Source of the DNA: an uncultured Acidobacteriota bacterium
GTDB lineage: Bacteria; Acidobacteriota; Vicinamibacteria; Vicinamibacterales; CAVVIG01
Length of the DNA: 57,212 nucleotides
Direction of reading: 5' to 3'
Assembly (NCBI GenBank): GCA_902825985.1
Contig: CADEDC010000027.1
Coordinates: 7,999-65,210, forward strand
The translations under genes were made by a program, and so were the position numbers. Positions within the stretch are counted from its first letter, which is position 1, and each line of letters opens with the position of its first letter. Shown here piece after piece: positions 1 through 8,808 of this stretch. Below the pieces are notes generated by a model. The model was not told where the DNA came from. It saw only the letters and a program-made list of their open reading frames with translations, and did no database searches.

Positions 1-2199
1 GCGGCGGCTGCCGGCCCGCCGCCGCCGACCCTGCCCGACACCATCGCGCGTGACGACAGCGGCCGCGCCACGGTGCGCGCCGTGCGGGTCACCGCGCCGA
101 TGCGGGTTGACGGGCGGCTGGACGAGGACGTCTACAATCGCGTCAATCCGGCGTCCGGCTTCATCCAGATGGAGCCGAATGGCGGCCAGCCGGCAACCGA
201 ACGGACCGAGGTCTGGGTCTTCTACGACGCGGCCAACGTCTACGTCAGCTTCCGGGCCTGGGAGAGCCAGCCGGATCGCACGATCGTCAACGAGATGCGG
301 CGCGACTCGAACAACATCCGCCAGGGCGATTCCGTCGAGTTCGCGTTCGACACCTTCCGCGATCGGCGGAACGCCATCCTGTTCGAAGCCAACGCGCTCG
401 GCGGCTGGACCGATCTGCAGAGCACGAACGAGCGGCAGTTCAACGCCGACTGGAATCCGGTGTGGACCCTGCGATCGGGGCGGTTCGAGGGAGGCTGGAC
501 CATCGAGGCGGCGGTGCCGTTCAAGTCGATTCGCTACGGGCCGGGACGGGTGCAGGACTGGGGATTCCAGGCCCGGCGCACCAACAAGTCCAAGAACGAG
601 ATCGCCTACCTGACGAAGGTGCCGCCGGCGCTGGGGCTCGGGCGCGCCGACTTCTCGGCCTCGCTCTACGCCAGTCTCGTCGGTCTCGAGGCGCCACCGC
701 TGTCGCGTACGCTCGAACTCAAACCGTACGTCATCGCCGACCTGACCACCGACAATCTCTCGGTGCCGCGCCGGGCCCACGACCCGGGCGGCGATGTCGG
801 CATCGACACCAAGTACAGCATCACGCAGAACCTCACCGCCGACCTCTCCTACAACACCGACTTCGCACAGGTGGAGGCCGACGAGCAGCAGGTCAACCTC
901 ACCCGCTTCAGCCTGTTCTTCCCGGAGAAGCGCGACTTCTTCCTCGAGAACCAGGGATTGTTCACGTTCGGCAACAACAGCTTTCAAGGCGGCAGTGCCG
1001 CGTCGGACGTGCCGCTGCTCTTCTATAGCCGCCGCATCGGCCTCTCCGGCAGCCGCGAAGTGCCGATTCTCGGCGGCGGGCGCCTCACCGGACGCGTCGG
1101 TCGCTACCAGCTCGGACTGGTGAACATGGAGACGCGGGCCAGCACGATCGCCGGCGCGGCGGCGGCGCCGGCGACGAACTTCTCCGTCGTCCGGATCAAG
1201 CGCGACATCCTGCGGCGCAGCAGCATCGGCGTGCTCGCGACGTCGCGGTCGAGATCGCAGACGGCCGCCGGATCGAACCAGGTGCTCGGCATCGACGGCA
1301 CGTTCGCATTCTTCAACAACCTGACGTTCGCCACCTACTACGCGAAGAGTCAGACCGACGGAGTCGCCGACGCCGACACCAGCTATCGCGCCCAGATGGA
1401 ATACGGCGGCGATCGCTACGGCGTGCAGGTCGAACGGCTCACCATCGACCCGAACTTCAACCCGGAGATCGGCTTCCTGCGCCGCACCGACATGCGCAAG
1501 AACTACGCGCAGCTGCGATTCAGCCCGCGCTCGCGGCGCTACCGGCGGGTGCGCAAGTTCTCGACCATCGGCCAGTTCACCTACATCGAAGACAGTGCCG
1601 GCCGGATCAGCACCCGCATCTCGGATGGCGAGTTCGCCGTCGAGTTCCAGAACAGCGACCGCTTCCAGATCGGCGTCAACGAGGACTACGAGTTCCTGGT
1701 GCGTCCGTTCACCATCGTGCCGGGTGCACGCGTCGCCGCCGGGGCCTACGAGTTCACGACCGGCCGCATCGGCTACACCATGGGGCAGCAGCGGCGGCTG
1801 TCGGCCAACGTGCTGGTCGAGCAGGGGTCGTTCTACGACGGCGATCGCACGGCGGTTACGATCAACCGCTCGCGGATCAACGTCTCGCCGCGGCTGTCGG
1901 TCGAGCCGAACGTCGTCCTCAACTGGTTCACCCTGCCGAGCGGGTCGTACTCGGCGACGCTGATCGGCTCTCGCATCACCTTCACGATCTCGCCGCTGTT
2001 GTTCGCCAGCGCGCTCGTCCAGTACAACTCGAGCACGCGGACGATGAGCACCAACGCCCGCATGCGCTGGCAGTACCGGCCGGGCAGCGAGCTGTTCATC
2101 GTCTACAACGAGGAGCGCGACAGCGAAGCCGCGGCCGGCGCGCCCGGCCTGCTGAACCGCGCCTTCATCATCAAGGTCAACCGCTTCCTCCGTTTCTGA
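1..2199 (+). CDS. DUF5916-type outer-membrane protein, CBM9-like domain plus beta-barrel (5' partial)
   Basis: The reading frame is open from base 1 and shows a proline-rich stretch (AGPPPPTLPDTIARDD) before the first domain, so the true start and signal peptide lie upstream of the window; 732 residues are visible. Residues about 25-210 resemble a CBM9-like beta-sandwich (VRVTAPMRVDGRLDEDVY, then VWVFYDAANVYVSFRAWE). The rest is rich in alternating aromatic strands, contains the family hallmark FFPEKRDFFLENQG, and ends in phenylalanine (VNRFLRF), as expected for an outer-membrane barrel recognised by the BAM machinery. The substrate of this family is unknown to me. A paralogue of the same architecture lies at 23424-25652. 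Family call fairly sure; the carbohydrate-binding role is only inferred. Confidence 0.82.
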   Translation, partial: AAAAGPPPPTLPDTIARDDSGRATVRAVRVTAPMRVDGRLDEDVYNRVNPASGFIQMEPNGGQPATERTEVWVFYDAANVYVSFRAWESQPDRTIVNEMRRDSNNIRQGDSVEFAFDTFRDRRNAILFEANALGGWTDLQSTNERQFNADWNPVWTLRSGRFEGGWTIEAAVPFKSIRYGPGRVQDWGFQARRTNKSKNEIAYLTKVPPALGLGRADFSASLYASLVGLEAPPLSRTLELKPYVIADLTTDNLSVPRRAHDPGGDVGIDTKYSITQNLTADLSYNTDFAQVEADEQQVNLTRFSLFFPEKRDFFLENQGLFTFGNNSFQGGSAASDVPLLFYSRRIGLSGSREVPILGGGRLTGRVGRYQLGLVNMETRASTIAGAAAAPATNFSVVRIKRDILRRSSIGVLATSRSRSQTAAGSNQVLGIDGTFAFFNNLTFATYYAKSQTDGVADADTSYRAQMEYGGDRYGVQVERLTIDPNFNPEIGFLRRTDMRKNYAQLRFSPRSRRYRRVRKFSTIGQFTYIEDSAGRISTRISDGEFAVEFQNSDRFQIGVNEDYEFLVRPFTIVPGARVAAGAYEFTTGRIGYTMGQQRRLSANVLVEQGSFYDGDRTAVTINRSRINVSPRLSVEPNVVLNWFTLPSGSYSATLIGSRITFTISPLLFASALVQYNSSTRTMSTNARMRWQYRPGSELFIVYNEERDSEAAAGAPGLLNRAFIIKVNRFLRF

Positions 2200-2212
2200 C
2201 GGCGCGCGCCAG

Positions 2213-2218
2213 TACAAT
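2213..2218 (+). promoter_or_regulatory. -10 hexamer TACAAT, leaderless-type
   Basis: TACAAT lies 8 nt before the GTG at 2227. A transcript starting about 7 nt downstream of this hexamer would begin at or next to the start codon, and no Shine-Dalgarno sequence is present. The same hexamer and spacing recur at 5113. Confidence 0.5.
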
Positions 2219-2226
2219 CGTCAGCT

Positions 2227-3021
2227 GTGCCGAGCCAGTTCTCGTCGTTGGGATTCCAGGTCGCGTCGGGTGACGACCTGGCGGCGCTCGCGAGCCGCGT
2301 CGCCGAACGCGCCGACACCATCGACGCCGGCGACGGCCAGTACCTCAGGTGGGCGCCACCGTCGGGCGAGCAGCTCTGGCTGCAGGTACGGCGCAACGGC
2401 GACGCCCTCGGCATGAACCCTCACTTCGGCGGCCGATCCGCGGTGCGGGCGGCACTCGAGGCGCGCGTGAGCAGGCCATCGCATACGCCGCTCGACGGCA
2501 CGTTCCTCGCGTGGGCCGATCCGCCCGCCGACGGCGCGCCGGGCGGTGCCTATCCGTTCGCCTTCGATTGCCCCGACGCCGCGACCCTGGCATCCATCGA
2601 CCTTCCGGTGGTGGTGACGCTCCAGGTGGCGGCCTTCGCCCAGCAGCTGACCGTGCATGAGAGTGCGGCGCACTATCGCCGCGACCAGCAGGCGCAGGGA
2701 CTGGCTTTCGACTCGCGGTCGTTCATTCCGTCGGGGCTGATCGCCCCTTCCGGCGAGCCGGTCGTCCCGCCCGAGTCGCACGCGCTGTTCACCGGCCACG
2801 TGCTCGAGGCGTCGGCGCGCCAGAACAGCGTGACCGGCGAACCGTTCTGGTGGGCGCTGGTCGACACCATCGGTGGCACCTTCGACGTCGTCATCGATCC
2901 GACGCTCATCGGCGCTCCGGTCGTTGCCGGAAACGTCGTGGCCGGATGGTTCTGGCTGTCCGGTCGCGTCCGGCAACCAGACCGCCGCCGCAGCTGGCTC
3001 GGCAAGCTCATGGGACGGTGA
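2227..3021 (+). CDS. Conserved hypothetical protein, soluble
   Basis: 264 residues starting at GTG, chosen because the TACAAT hexamer 8 nt upstream would give a leaderless message. There is no signal peptide or membrane segment. The N-terminal half (YLRWAPPSGEQLWLQV, GMNPHFGGRSAVRAALEARV) and the C-terminal beta-rich part (SRSFIPSGLIAPSGEP, FTGHVLEASARQNSVTGEPFWWALVDT, FDVVIDP) suggest a compact cytoplasmic protein. I do not recognise the family and assign no function. It follows the DUF5916 gene by 27 nt but probably has its own promoter. Confidence 0.7.
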   Translation: MPSQFSSLGFQVASGDDLAALASRVAERADTIDAGDGQYLRWAPPSGEQLWLQVRRNGDALGMNPHFGGRSAVRAALEARVSRPSHTPLDGTFLAWADPPADGAPGGAYPFAFDCPDAATLASIDLPVVVTLQVAAFAQQLTVHESAAHYRRDQQAQGLAFDSRSFIPSGLIAPSGEPVVPPESHALFTGHVLEASARQNSVTGEPFWWALVDTIGGTFDVVIDPTLIGAPVVAGNVVAGWFWLSGRVRQPDRRRSWLGKLMGR

Positions 3022-3187
3022 GGTCACGGCGCCGGCCGGCACCGCCATGCCAGTCGCGCGCTATACTCGCCGACGGAGCAAGCGGTGAGGTGTATGACCA
3101 GGCGCGGCCGACGCACCAGGCAGCGGGCCGGATCCGCACCGGCAATCGGCAGCGCCGGACTCGGCGGCCACTGCGACGGGTAGCACG

Positions 3188-4006
3188 ATGCGCAGGCTCG
3201 CCGCCGCAACGGCCGCCGTCCTCCTCGTCGCCACCCTGGCGGCGGCACAGCAGATCTGGGTCGGCCGTGGCCGCGACGGCTTCATGGGCCCGCGCTGGCC
3301 GAAGGCCGAGGATTTCGACGGCCGTTTCATGTACTGCCGCGTGTTCTTCCGCGGCCCGGGGCGTGGCGGCGGCTGGCGCACCGACTATCCGGGAGCGGAC
3401 AACAATTTCTCCGTGCGGCTGGCCGAATTGACCCGGATCGACGTCAAATTCGACGCGAACCGGCAGCCCCACCATGTCGTCGTCTCACTCGAGGATCCGC
3501 TGCTCTTCCGCTGCCCGATGCTGTTCCTCGTGAATCACGGCAGCGCCTTCTTCTCGCCCGCGGAAGCGGAGCGCCTGCGCGCCTACCTGCGGAAAGGCGG
3601 CCTGCTCTGGGTCGACGACGCGTGGGGATCGTATGCATGGGCGCGCTGGACCGAACAGATCGGCCAGGTGCTGCCGCCGGGGCAGTTCCCGATCCGCGAC
3701 ATCCCGGTGACGCACCCGGTGATGCACACGCTCTACGACGTCAGGGAGATTCCGCAGGTACCGGCCATCAGCTTCTGGGCCGGCACCGGCGGCGAGACGT
3801 CGGAGCGGGGCGCCGACAGCGCGCAGGTCTACTTCAAGGGCATTCAGGACGCGAACGGCCGTCTGATGGTCGTGATGACGCACAACACGGACATCTCGGA
3901 CACCTGGGAACGCGAAGGTGAGCGGCCGCGCGAGTACTTCGACCTGTTCTCGCCGCGGGGCTATGCGATTGGCGTCAACATCGTCCTCTACGCGATGACG
4001 CACTGA
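3188..4006 (+). CDS. Secreted DUF4159 domain protein
   Basis: 272 residues with a clear signal peptide (MRRLAAATAAVLLVATLAAA, cut near AQQ). The mature part matches the DUF4159 pattern: YCRVFFRGPGRGGGWRTDYPGAD, then a phrase typical of the family around residues 112-150 (FLVNHGSAFFSPAEAERL, LRKGGLLWVDDAWG), and the end YAIGVNIVLYAMTH. Family members are exported and sit near gliding or surface genes in some bacteria; the biochemical role is not known. The start is fixed by the signal peptide; there is no convincing ribosome binding site. The 166 nt upstream carry a possible -10 (TATACT, 3062-3067), which would imply a leader of about 110 nt. Confidence 0.8.
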   Translation: MRRLAAATAAVLLVATLAAAQQIWVGRGRDGFMGPRWPKAEDFDGRFMYCRVFFRGPGRGGGWRTDYPGADNNFSVRLAELTRIDVKFDANRQPHHVVVSLEDPLLFRCPMLFLVNHGSAFFSPAEAERLRAYLRKGGLLWVDDAWGSYAWARWTEQIGQVLPPGQFPIRDIPVTHPVMHTLYDVREIPQVPAISFWAGTGGETSERGADSAQVYFKGIQDANGRLMVVMTHNTDISDTWEREGERPREYFDLFSPRGYAIGVNIVLYAMTH

Positions 4007-4195
4007 GGCGCGGGAACCGGTACCGGCGACCCGGCCACCCCGGCTGTGAGTGATCGCCGCCCTGGTCGCGCGCCGACATCCTGTCACCACGCCGTGCCGG
4101 CCGGCCAGTCCCGGCCAGCCGTTCGAGGCGCACATCTTGCTCGGATCGCCTGCGGGTGCCGGATTACCTGCGTGAAGCAAGAAAGGAGTCCAGTC

Positions 4196-5080
4196 ATGTT
4201 CCGACTGACTCGCCCGCTGGCGCTCGCCCTCGCGGCCTCGCTCTTCGCGACGCTGCCGGGCGCCGCCGACGGCCAGAGACGTGATGGTCGTTCCCGACCG
4301 GCGCCGCCGCGCGTGGCAGTGCCGAGAAGCCCCGAGCGGCCACATCCGATCCACGTCGCGCCGCCCCCCGCACTGCGCGGGCAGGTGTTCATCGGCGGCT
4401 ATTTCTACGACCCGTTCTTCGGGCCGTATCCGTGGTGGACGCGCGGAACCTACCCGTACTGGTACAGGCCGGCCTTCGATCTCCAGGCGAACGTCCGGGT
4501 GAAGGTCACGCCGAAGGAGGCAAACGAGGCGGCGGTGTACGTGGATGGCTTCTACGCTGGGGTCGTCGACGATTTCGACGGCGTCTTCCAGTCGCTGCCG
4601 TTGCCGCCCGGCGGCCACACGCTTGTGCTGTACCTGGACGGCTATCGCACCATCCGACACAACCTGTATCTGGCTCGCGGATCGCAGTTTACGCTCCGTG
4701 ACACGCTCGTCAGGGTCGTGCCCGGCGAGACCAGTGAGCCGCCGGACCTAGCGCCGGCACTGCCGACACCACCGGCAGGCAGCTACCGGCTGCCCGGACC
4801 GGCGCCCCAGGTTTCGACGCCGCAGGCCGGACCGGTGACACCGACCGGTGGCGGATTCGCGTCGCTCGACCTGTTCGTCCAGCCGGATACGGCGGCGGTG
4901 ACCATCGACGGCGAGCGCTGGGTGAGCAGCGAGGACGGTCATTTCGTCCTCCAACTGCCGGCCGGCACGCACCGCATCGAGGTCCAGCGTCCGGGATATC
5001 GACCGTTCATCCGGGAGGTCGAGTTGCGCGAAGGTGACGTGGTTCCGCTGAACATCAGCCTGGCGCCGACGACGACCTGA
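4196..5080 (+). CDS. Secreted PEGA-domain protein
   Basis: 294 residues. The frame is open further upstream, but the ATG at 4196 is preceded by AAGGAG (4183-4188) at 7 nt and begins a good signal peptide (MFRLTRPLALALAASLFATL), so this start is preferred. Two PEGA-type modules are visible: one around residues 100-180 (KEANEAAVYVDGFYAGVVDD, LPPGGHTLVLYLDGYRT) and one at the C-terminus (DTAAVTIDGERWVSSEDG, LPAGTHRIEVQRPGYRPF). Between signal peptide and first module is a Tyr/Trp/Pro-rich segment (FFGPYPWWTRGTYPYWY). PEGA domains are surface or S-layer associated; the ligand is unknown. It stands alone, with 189 nt upstream and 45 nt downstream. Confidence 0.82.
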   Translation: MFRLTRPLALALAASLFATLPGAADGQRRDGRSRPAPPRVAVPRSPERPHPIHVAPPPALRGQVFIGGYFYDPFFGPYPWWTRGTYPYWYRPAFDLQANVRVKVTPKEANEAAVYVDGFYAGVVDDFDGVFQSLPLPPGGHTLVLYLDGYRTIRHNLYLARGSQFTLRDTLVRVVPGETSEPPDLAPALPTPPAGSYRLPGPAPQVSTPQAGPVTPTGGGFASLDLFVQPDTAAVTIDGERWVSSEDGHFVLQLPAGTHRIEVQRPGYRPFIREVELREGDVVPLNISLAPTTT

Positions 5081-5112
5081 GCAGCCTGGGCCGCCGACCC
5101 TGGGGACCGGAG

Positions 5113-5118
5113 TACAAT
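5113..5118 (+). promoter_or_regulatory. -10 hexamer TACAAT, leaderless-type
   Basis: TACAAT sits 7 nt before the GTG at 5126, almost the same arrangement as at 2213. It supports initiation at 5126 (GTG) or the in-frame ATG two codons later at 5132. Confidence 0.5.
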
Positions 5119-5125
5119 TTCTCCA

Positions 5126-6595
5126 GTGTCCATGGAACCCGAGCAGCCGGCCATCGTCCTCACCCGCCGCCGGCGCGGCGCGGTGACTGCGGGGCTGATG
5201 CTCGGGATGTTCCTTGCCGCCCTCGAAGCGACGGTCGTCAGCACCGCCATGCCGACGGTGGTTGCCAGCCTGGGCGGCATCGATCACTACAGCTGGGTGT
5301 TCTCGGCCTACCTGCTGACCTCCACGGCGTCGGTGCCGCTCTGGGGGCGGCTCTCGGATTTGTCCGGCCGCCGCACCGTGTATCTGGCGGCGATTGCGCT
5401 CTTCCTGACCGGCTCGATGCTGGCTGGCGTGTCGCAGTCCATGTTCCAGCTCATCGTCTTCCGCCTGCTGCAGGGGCTCGGCGCCGGCGGCCTGATCCCG
5501 CTCGGTCTGACGATCATCGGCGAGATCTACACGCTGGCCGAACGCACCCGGATGCAGGCGGTCTTCAGCAGCATCTGGGGCGTCTCGTCGGTGGCCGGGC
5601 CGCTCATTGGCGGCATCATCACCGACGCCGTCTCATGGCGATGGGTCTTCTACGTCAACGTCCCGATTGGTCTCGTCGCCGCCGTGGTCGTGTACCGCAG
5701 CCTGCCGGGCGATGCGCCGACGGCGACAGGCACCTTGAACTGGCAGGGGGGGCTGCTGCTGTTCGCCGCGACCGCGCTCGTCCTGGTGGCATCGTCGGAA
5801 ACGAACCCGCTGTGGGCGCTCGCGGCGGTCGCCGCCTGCGTGGCGTTCGCGTGGTCCGATCGGCGGTCGTCGAACCCGATCCTGCCGTTGTCGCTGCTCA
5901 GCAACCCGACGGTGTCGATCTCGTCGATCGTCGGCTTTCTCGCCAGCACGTCGTTGTTCGGCACGCTCGCCTTCATCCCGCTGCTGATGCAGGTCTCGAC
6001 CGGCGCGTCGGCGACGAGCGCCGGGCAGATCCTGACGCCGCTGTATCTCTTCTGGGTGCTCTCGTCGATCGTCGCCGCGCGGCTGCTGTTCCGCATCGGC
6101 CCGCGCGTCTCGGCCGTGCTCGGCACGTCTGCCGTCTTCATCTCGTGCGCCGCGCTGCCGTGGACGGCCGTGCACGCCTCGCGGGCCTGGGTGTTCGCCG
6201 ACATCGCGCTGATGGGCGCCGGACTCGGCTTCTCGATGCTGTCGCTGCTGCTGGCCGTGCAGCACTCGGTGGACCGCAGCCAGCTCGGCGCCGCCACGTC
6301 GCTGAACATGTTCTCGCGCAGCATCGGCGGGGCGGTCGGCGTCTCGGTGATGGGTGCGATTCTCGCGGCCGGGCTCGGCAGCAGCGGCCACGACATCGCC
6401 GCGGCGGTGGAAGGCGGCGTGACGTCGCTCGATCCGGCATTGCGCGAACACTTCATCGTCGCCATCCAGCGCGCCTTCTACGGTGCGGCGATCGCGGCCG
6501 GACTGGCGATGGCCGTCTCGTTCAAGGTGCCGGAGTTCGCGGCGCGCGCGCCGGCCGCGTCGCCCGGCGACCCGCTCTTGACCGCGGAAATGTAG
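5126..6595 (+). CDS. MFS drug:H+ antiporter, DHA2 (14-TM) family
   Basis: 489 residues, about fourteen hydrophobic segments. Helix 1 starts after a basic N-terminus (TRRRRGAVTAGLMLGMFLAA) and carries LEATVVSTAMPTVVASLGG, the DHA2 D1-type motif. Motif A is GRLSDLSGRR between helices 2 and 3; motif C is in helix 5 (WGVSSVAGPLIGGIITDAVS). Motif C marks antiporters, so the protein most likely exports a lipophilic compound using the proton gradient. The substrate cannot be told from the sequence. The methyltransferase gene follows after 7 nt and may be co-transcribed. Confidence 0.9.
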   Translation: MSMEPEQPAIVLTRRRRGAVTAGLMLGMFLAALEATVVSTAMPTVVASLGGIDHYSWVFSAYLLTSTASVPLWGRLSDLSGRRTVYLAAIALFLTGSMLAGVSQSMFQLIVFRLLQGLGAGGLIPLGLTIIGEIYTLAERTRMQAVFSSIWGVSSVAGPLIGGIITDAVSWRWVFYVNVPIGLVAAVVVYRSLPGDAPTATGTLNWQGGLLLFAATALVLVASSETNPLWALAAVAACVAFAWSDRRSSNPILPLSLLSNPTVSISSIVGFLASTSLFGTLAFIPLLMQVSTGASATSAGQILTPLYLFWVLSSIVAARLLFRIGPRVSAVLGTSAVFISCAALPWTAVHASRAWVFADIALMGAGLGFSMLSLLLAVQHSVDRSQLGAATSLNMFSRSIGGAVGVSVMGAILAAGLGSSGHDIAAAVEGGVTSLDPALREHFIVAIQRAFYGAAIAAGLAMAVSFKVPEFAARAPAASPGDPLLTAEM

Positions 6596-6602
6596 CGGCG
6601 CC

Positions 6603-7469
6603 GTGTCACTCAGAGCCGGCGTCCGACGTCTCGCCATCGGACTCGCGCGGCTGCCGCTGATCGCATCCGCCATCGAGCGGCCGGCCGTGCAGCGGGTGCT
6701 GACGGCGATGCCCGGCGGTCGCCAGCTCTACCCGCAAGGATGGGATCGGCGCCACCCCTTCGACCGCCGGCACGGCACCGACACCAGCGGCACGGTCGCC
6801 GAGGCGCGGCTGTCCGAAGACCCGGAAACGGTCGCGCACGCGGTGTTCTATGCCGGCTCGCAGCCGAGCGTCATGCGCCGGGCGTTCGCCGCGCTGCCCG
6901 ACGTCCGGGGCGCGACGTTCCTCGATCTGGGGTGCGGCAAGGGACGGGGTCTGCTGGTGGCCAGCGAGTGGCCGTTCGCGCGGATCATCGGCATCGACAT
7001 CTCGGCGGCGCTGGTCGACATCGCGCGGCGGAACGTCGCGATCGTCGAACGGCAGTTCCCCGGGCGGCCGCCAATCGAACTGGTGGTCGGCGATGCCAGC
7101 CGCTGCGCCCTGCCGCCCGGTGACCTCGTCATCTACCTCTATCACCCGTTCGACGCCACACTGATGGCCGGCGTGGCGGCCGGCATCGAGGCAGCGCTCG
7201 CCGCCGAACCGCGCCGGCTCTTCGTGGTCTACTGCAACCCGGTCGCCGGACGCTGTTTCGATGCGTCGCCGCGGCTGCGGCGACGCTTCGCGGCGACGAT
7301 TCCGTACAGCCAGGAGGACCTTGGCTGCGGTCCCGACGAGAGCGACCCGGTCATCATCTGGCAAGGCGGCACTGCGCCGGCGCCGCCGGCCGATCCGTCG
7401 CTCGACGTCGAGATCGTTGTCGCCCCGCCCCGCCGGCGCGCGCGCCTGCAGCCACGTCGCACGACGTAG
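6603..7469 (+). CDS. Class I SAM-dependent methyltransferase-fold protein
   Basis: 288 residues from GTG at 6603, 7 nt after the transporter stop. Motif I is FLDLGCGKGRGLLVASEW (about residues 101-118), followed by motif II IIGIDIS and the acidic VVGDASRCALP; then VIYLYHPFD occupies the motif IV position. This is a complete SAM-binding Rossmann core. The N-terminal 85 residues are a family-specific extension (QLYPQGWDRRHPFDRRHGTDT), and the C-terminus is Arg/Pro-rich. The acceptor substrate is unknown. Coupling with an exporter is suggestive but not proof of a shared pathway. Confidence 0.82.
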   Translation: MSLRAGVRRLAIGLARLPLIASAIERPAVQRVLTAMPGGRQLYPQGWDRRHPFDRRHGTDTSGTVAEARLSEDPETVAHAVFYAGSQPSVMRRAFAALPDVRGATFLDLGCGKGRGLLVASEWPFARIIGIDISAALVDIARRNVAIVERQFPGRPPIELVVGDASRCALPPGDLVIYLYHPFDATLMAGVAAGIEAALAAEPRRLFVVYCNPVAGRCFDASPRLRRRFAATIPYSQEDLGCGPDESDPVIIWQGGTAPAPPADPSLDVEIVVAPPRRRARLQPRRTT

Positions 7470-7496
7470 CCGGCCCGACGGCGACGCGGCGGCTAC
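7466..7496. terminator. Inverted repeat spanning both stop codons of a convergent pair
   Basis: GTAGCCG (7466-7472) and CGGCTAC (7490-7496) form a 7-bp stem with a 17-nt GC-rich loop. The TAG of the + gene (7467-7469) and the complement of the TAG of the - gene (7493-7495) lie in the two arms. It could serve as a bidirectional terminator, but there is no T-tract. Confidence 0.3.
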
Positions 7497-8587
7497 CAGA
7501 GCGGCCTGAACGGTTCGTGGACGACGAGGCCCGGGCGGCCGCTGGCGCCGGAGAAGATGCGGCCGAGCGCGTCGACGCCGACGAACTCCGTGCCGGCGCC
7601 GCGCGTCGCTTCCTCGTCGGGGATGAACGCCTTGAGGTAGCCGGTCTTCAGATCGCCGATGCGGATGCCGCGCTCCCAGCCGGGATTCCAGTGCGCATCG
7701 GACATGCCGTCCGCGACGTAGATGTTCCCCTTCGTGTCGATGGCAATCGCGCTCGGCTTGCCGAACTGCGTCCAGCGGGTGATGAAGTTGCCGTCCTTGT
7801 CCAGCACCTGGATGCGCTGGTTGCCGCGATCGGCGACGTAGAGCCGTCCTTCGGCGTCACGCTGCAGGTCGTGCGGGTCGTTGAACTGCAGCGGCAGGCT
7901 GCCCTCGGAGCCGACGCCGCCGCCCCACGCCTTGATGAACGTCCCGTCCTTCGACAACCGCACGAGACGATTGTTGCCGCCGCGCGAGCCGTACATGTTC
8001 TCCCGGTTCGGTCCGCGCTGCGTGCTGCCATGGCCGTCGGTGACCCAGATGTCGCCGTTGTCGGCGACCACCACCCCGGTCGGACCGTTGAAGTGCTTCT
8101 CGTCGGCCCCCGGCCGGCCGGCCTCGCCGAGCCGCATGACCAGCTGACCATCGGGGCTGAACTTGTAGATCTGGTGCCCCTTGCCCACGGTGAAGCCGGC
8201 CGTACCGCGGGCGTCGCCGTCGGCGACGCCGTCGGTGACCCAGATGAAGCCCTCGTGGTCGACGAAGAAGCCGTGCGGGAAGTTCATGATTCCCTTGCCG
8301 AAGCTCTTGACGAATCGGCCATCCATGTCGACCTGGATGATCGGATCGAGATTCGACGCGGCGCAGCCGTTGGCGCCGCAGCGGTCGAGAATCCAGAGGT
8401 GCTTGCCGTCGCGATCAGGGCGGATGCCGCTGGCGACGCCGATTTTCCGGCCCTCGAGCTTGTCCCAGCTGTAATTGACCTTGTAGGGATTGTTGGCGAT
8501 CTGCGCCCCGAGATCGACGCCTGCCGCACCGAGGAGGACGGTGAGGCCGCCGAACAGACTTGCCGCGACACGAATCGGATGGCGCAT
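7493..8587 (-). CDS. Secreted NHL-repeat beta-propeller protein
   Basis: 364 residues from the ATG at 8587, which opens a signal peptide (MRHPIRVAASLFGGLTVLLG) and is preceded by GAGGTG; the open frame runs further upstream but without support. The mature protein carries NHL/six-bladed propeller repeats such as VKSFGKGIMNFPHGFFVDHE, FIWVTDGVADG, PTGVVVADNGDIWVTDGHG, LQFNDPHDLQRDAEGRLYVA and PSAIAIDTKGNIYVADG. The architecture resembles the lyase domain of peptidyl-alpha-hydroxyglycine lyases, but I cannot confirm catalytic residues. It is likely periplasmic or extracellular. It lies downstream of the M19 dipeptidase gene on the same strand with a 221-nt gap and probably its own promoter. Confidence 0.83.
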   Translation of the reverse strand: MRHPIRVAASLFGGLTVLLGAAGVDLGAQIANNPYKVNYSWDKLEGRKIGVASGIRPDRDGKHLWILDRCGANGCAASNLDPIIQVDMDGRFVKSFGKGIMNFPHGFFVDHEGFIWVTDGVADGDARGTAGFTVGKGHQIYKFSPDGQLVMRLGEAGRPGADEKHFNGPTGVVVADNGDIWVTDGHGSTQRGPNRENMYGSRGGNNRLVRLSKDGTFIKAWGGGVGSEGSLPLQFNDPHDLQRDAEGRLYVADRGNQRIQVLDKDGNFITRWTQFGKPSAIAIDTKGNIYVADGMSDAHWNPGWERGIRIGDLKTGYLKAFIPDEEATRGAGTEFVGVDALGRIFSGASGRPGLVVHEPFRPLW

Positions 8588-8610
8588 GGTCACCTCGTAA
8601 GCGGCTCCGT

Positions 8611-8616
8611 TATATA
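8611..8616 (-). promoter_or_regulatory. AT-rich -10 region (TATATA) for the NHL gene
   Basis: On the minus strand the stretch GTATATAAC stands out in GC-rich surroundings 23 nt upstream of the ATG at 8587. It would give a short leader of roughly 15-18 nt that includes the GAGGTG ribosome binding site. Confidence 0.4.
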
Positions 8617-8808
8617 CCCCGGTCGCGCGCCGCTGCAACCCCGCGACGACGGCGGCACCGCCCGGCCGCCGCCACGACCAGACGTTGCCGGCGCCGGGAG
8701 CGTACGACGCGGCGACCACGCTATTGGCGACCAGCGTGGCGCACGGGATCACGCCGCGGCCCTTCGTCATGCCGGCGTTGACGGTGACCGGACCGGCCCC
8801 GTCAGCCG

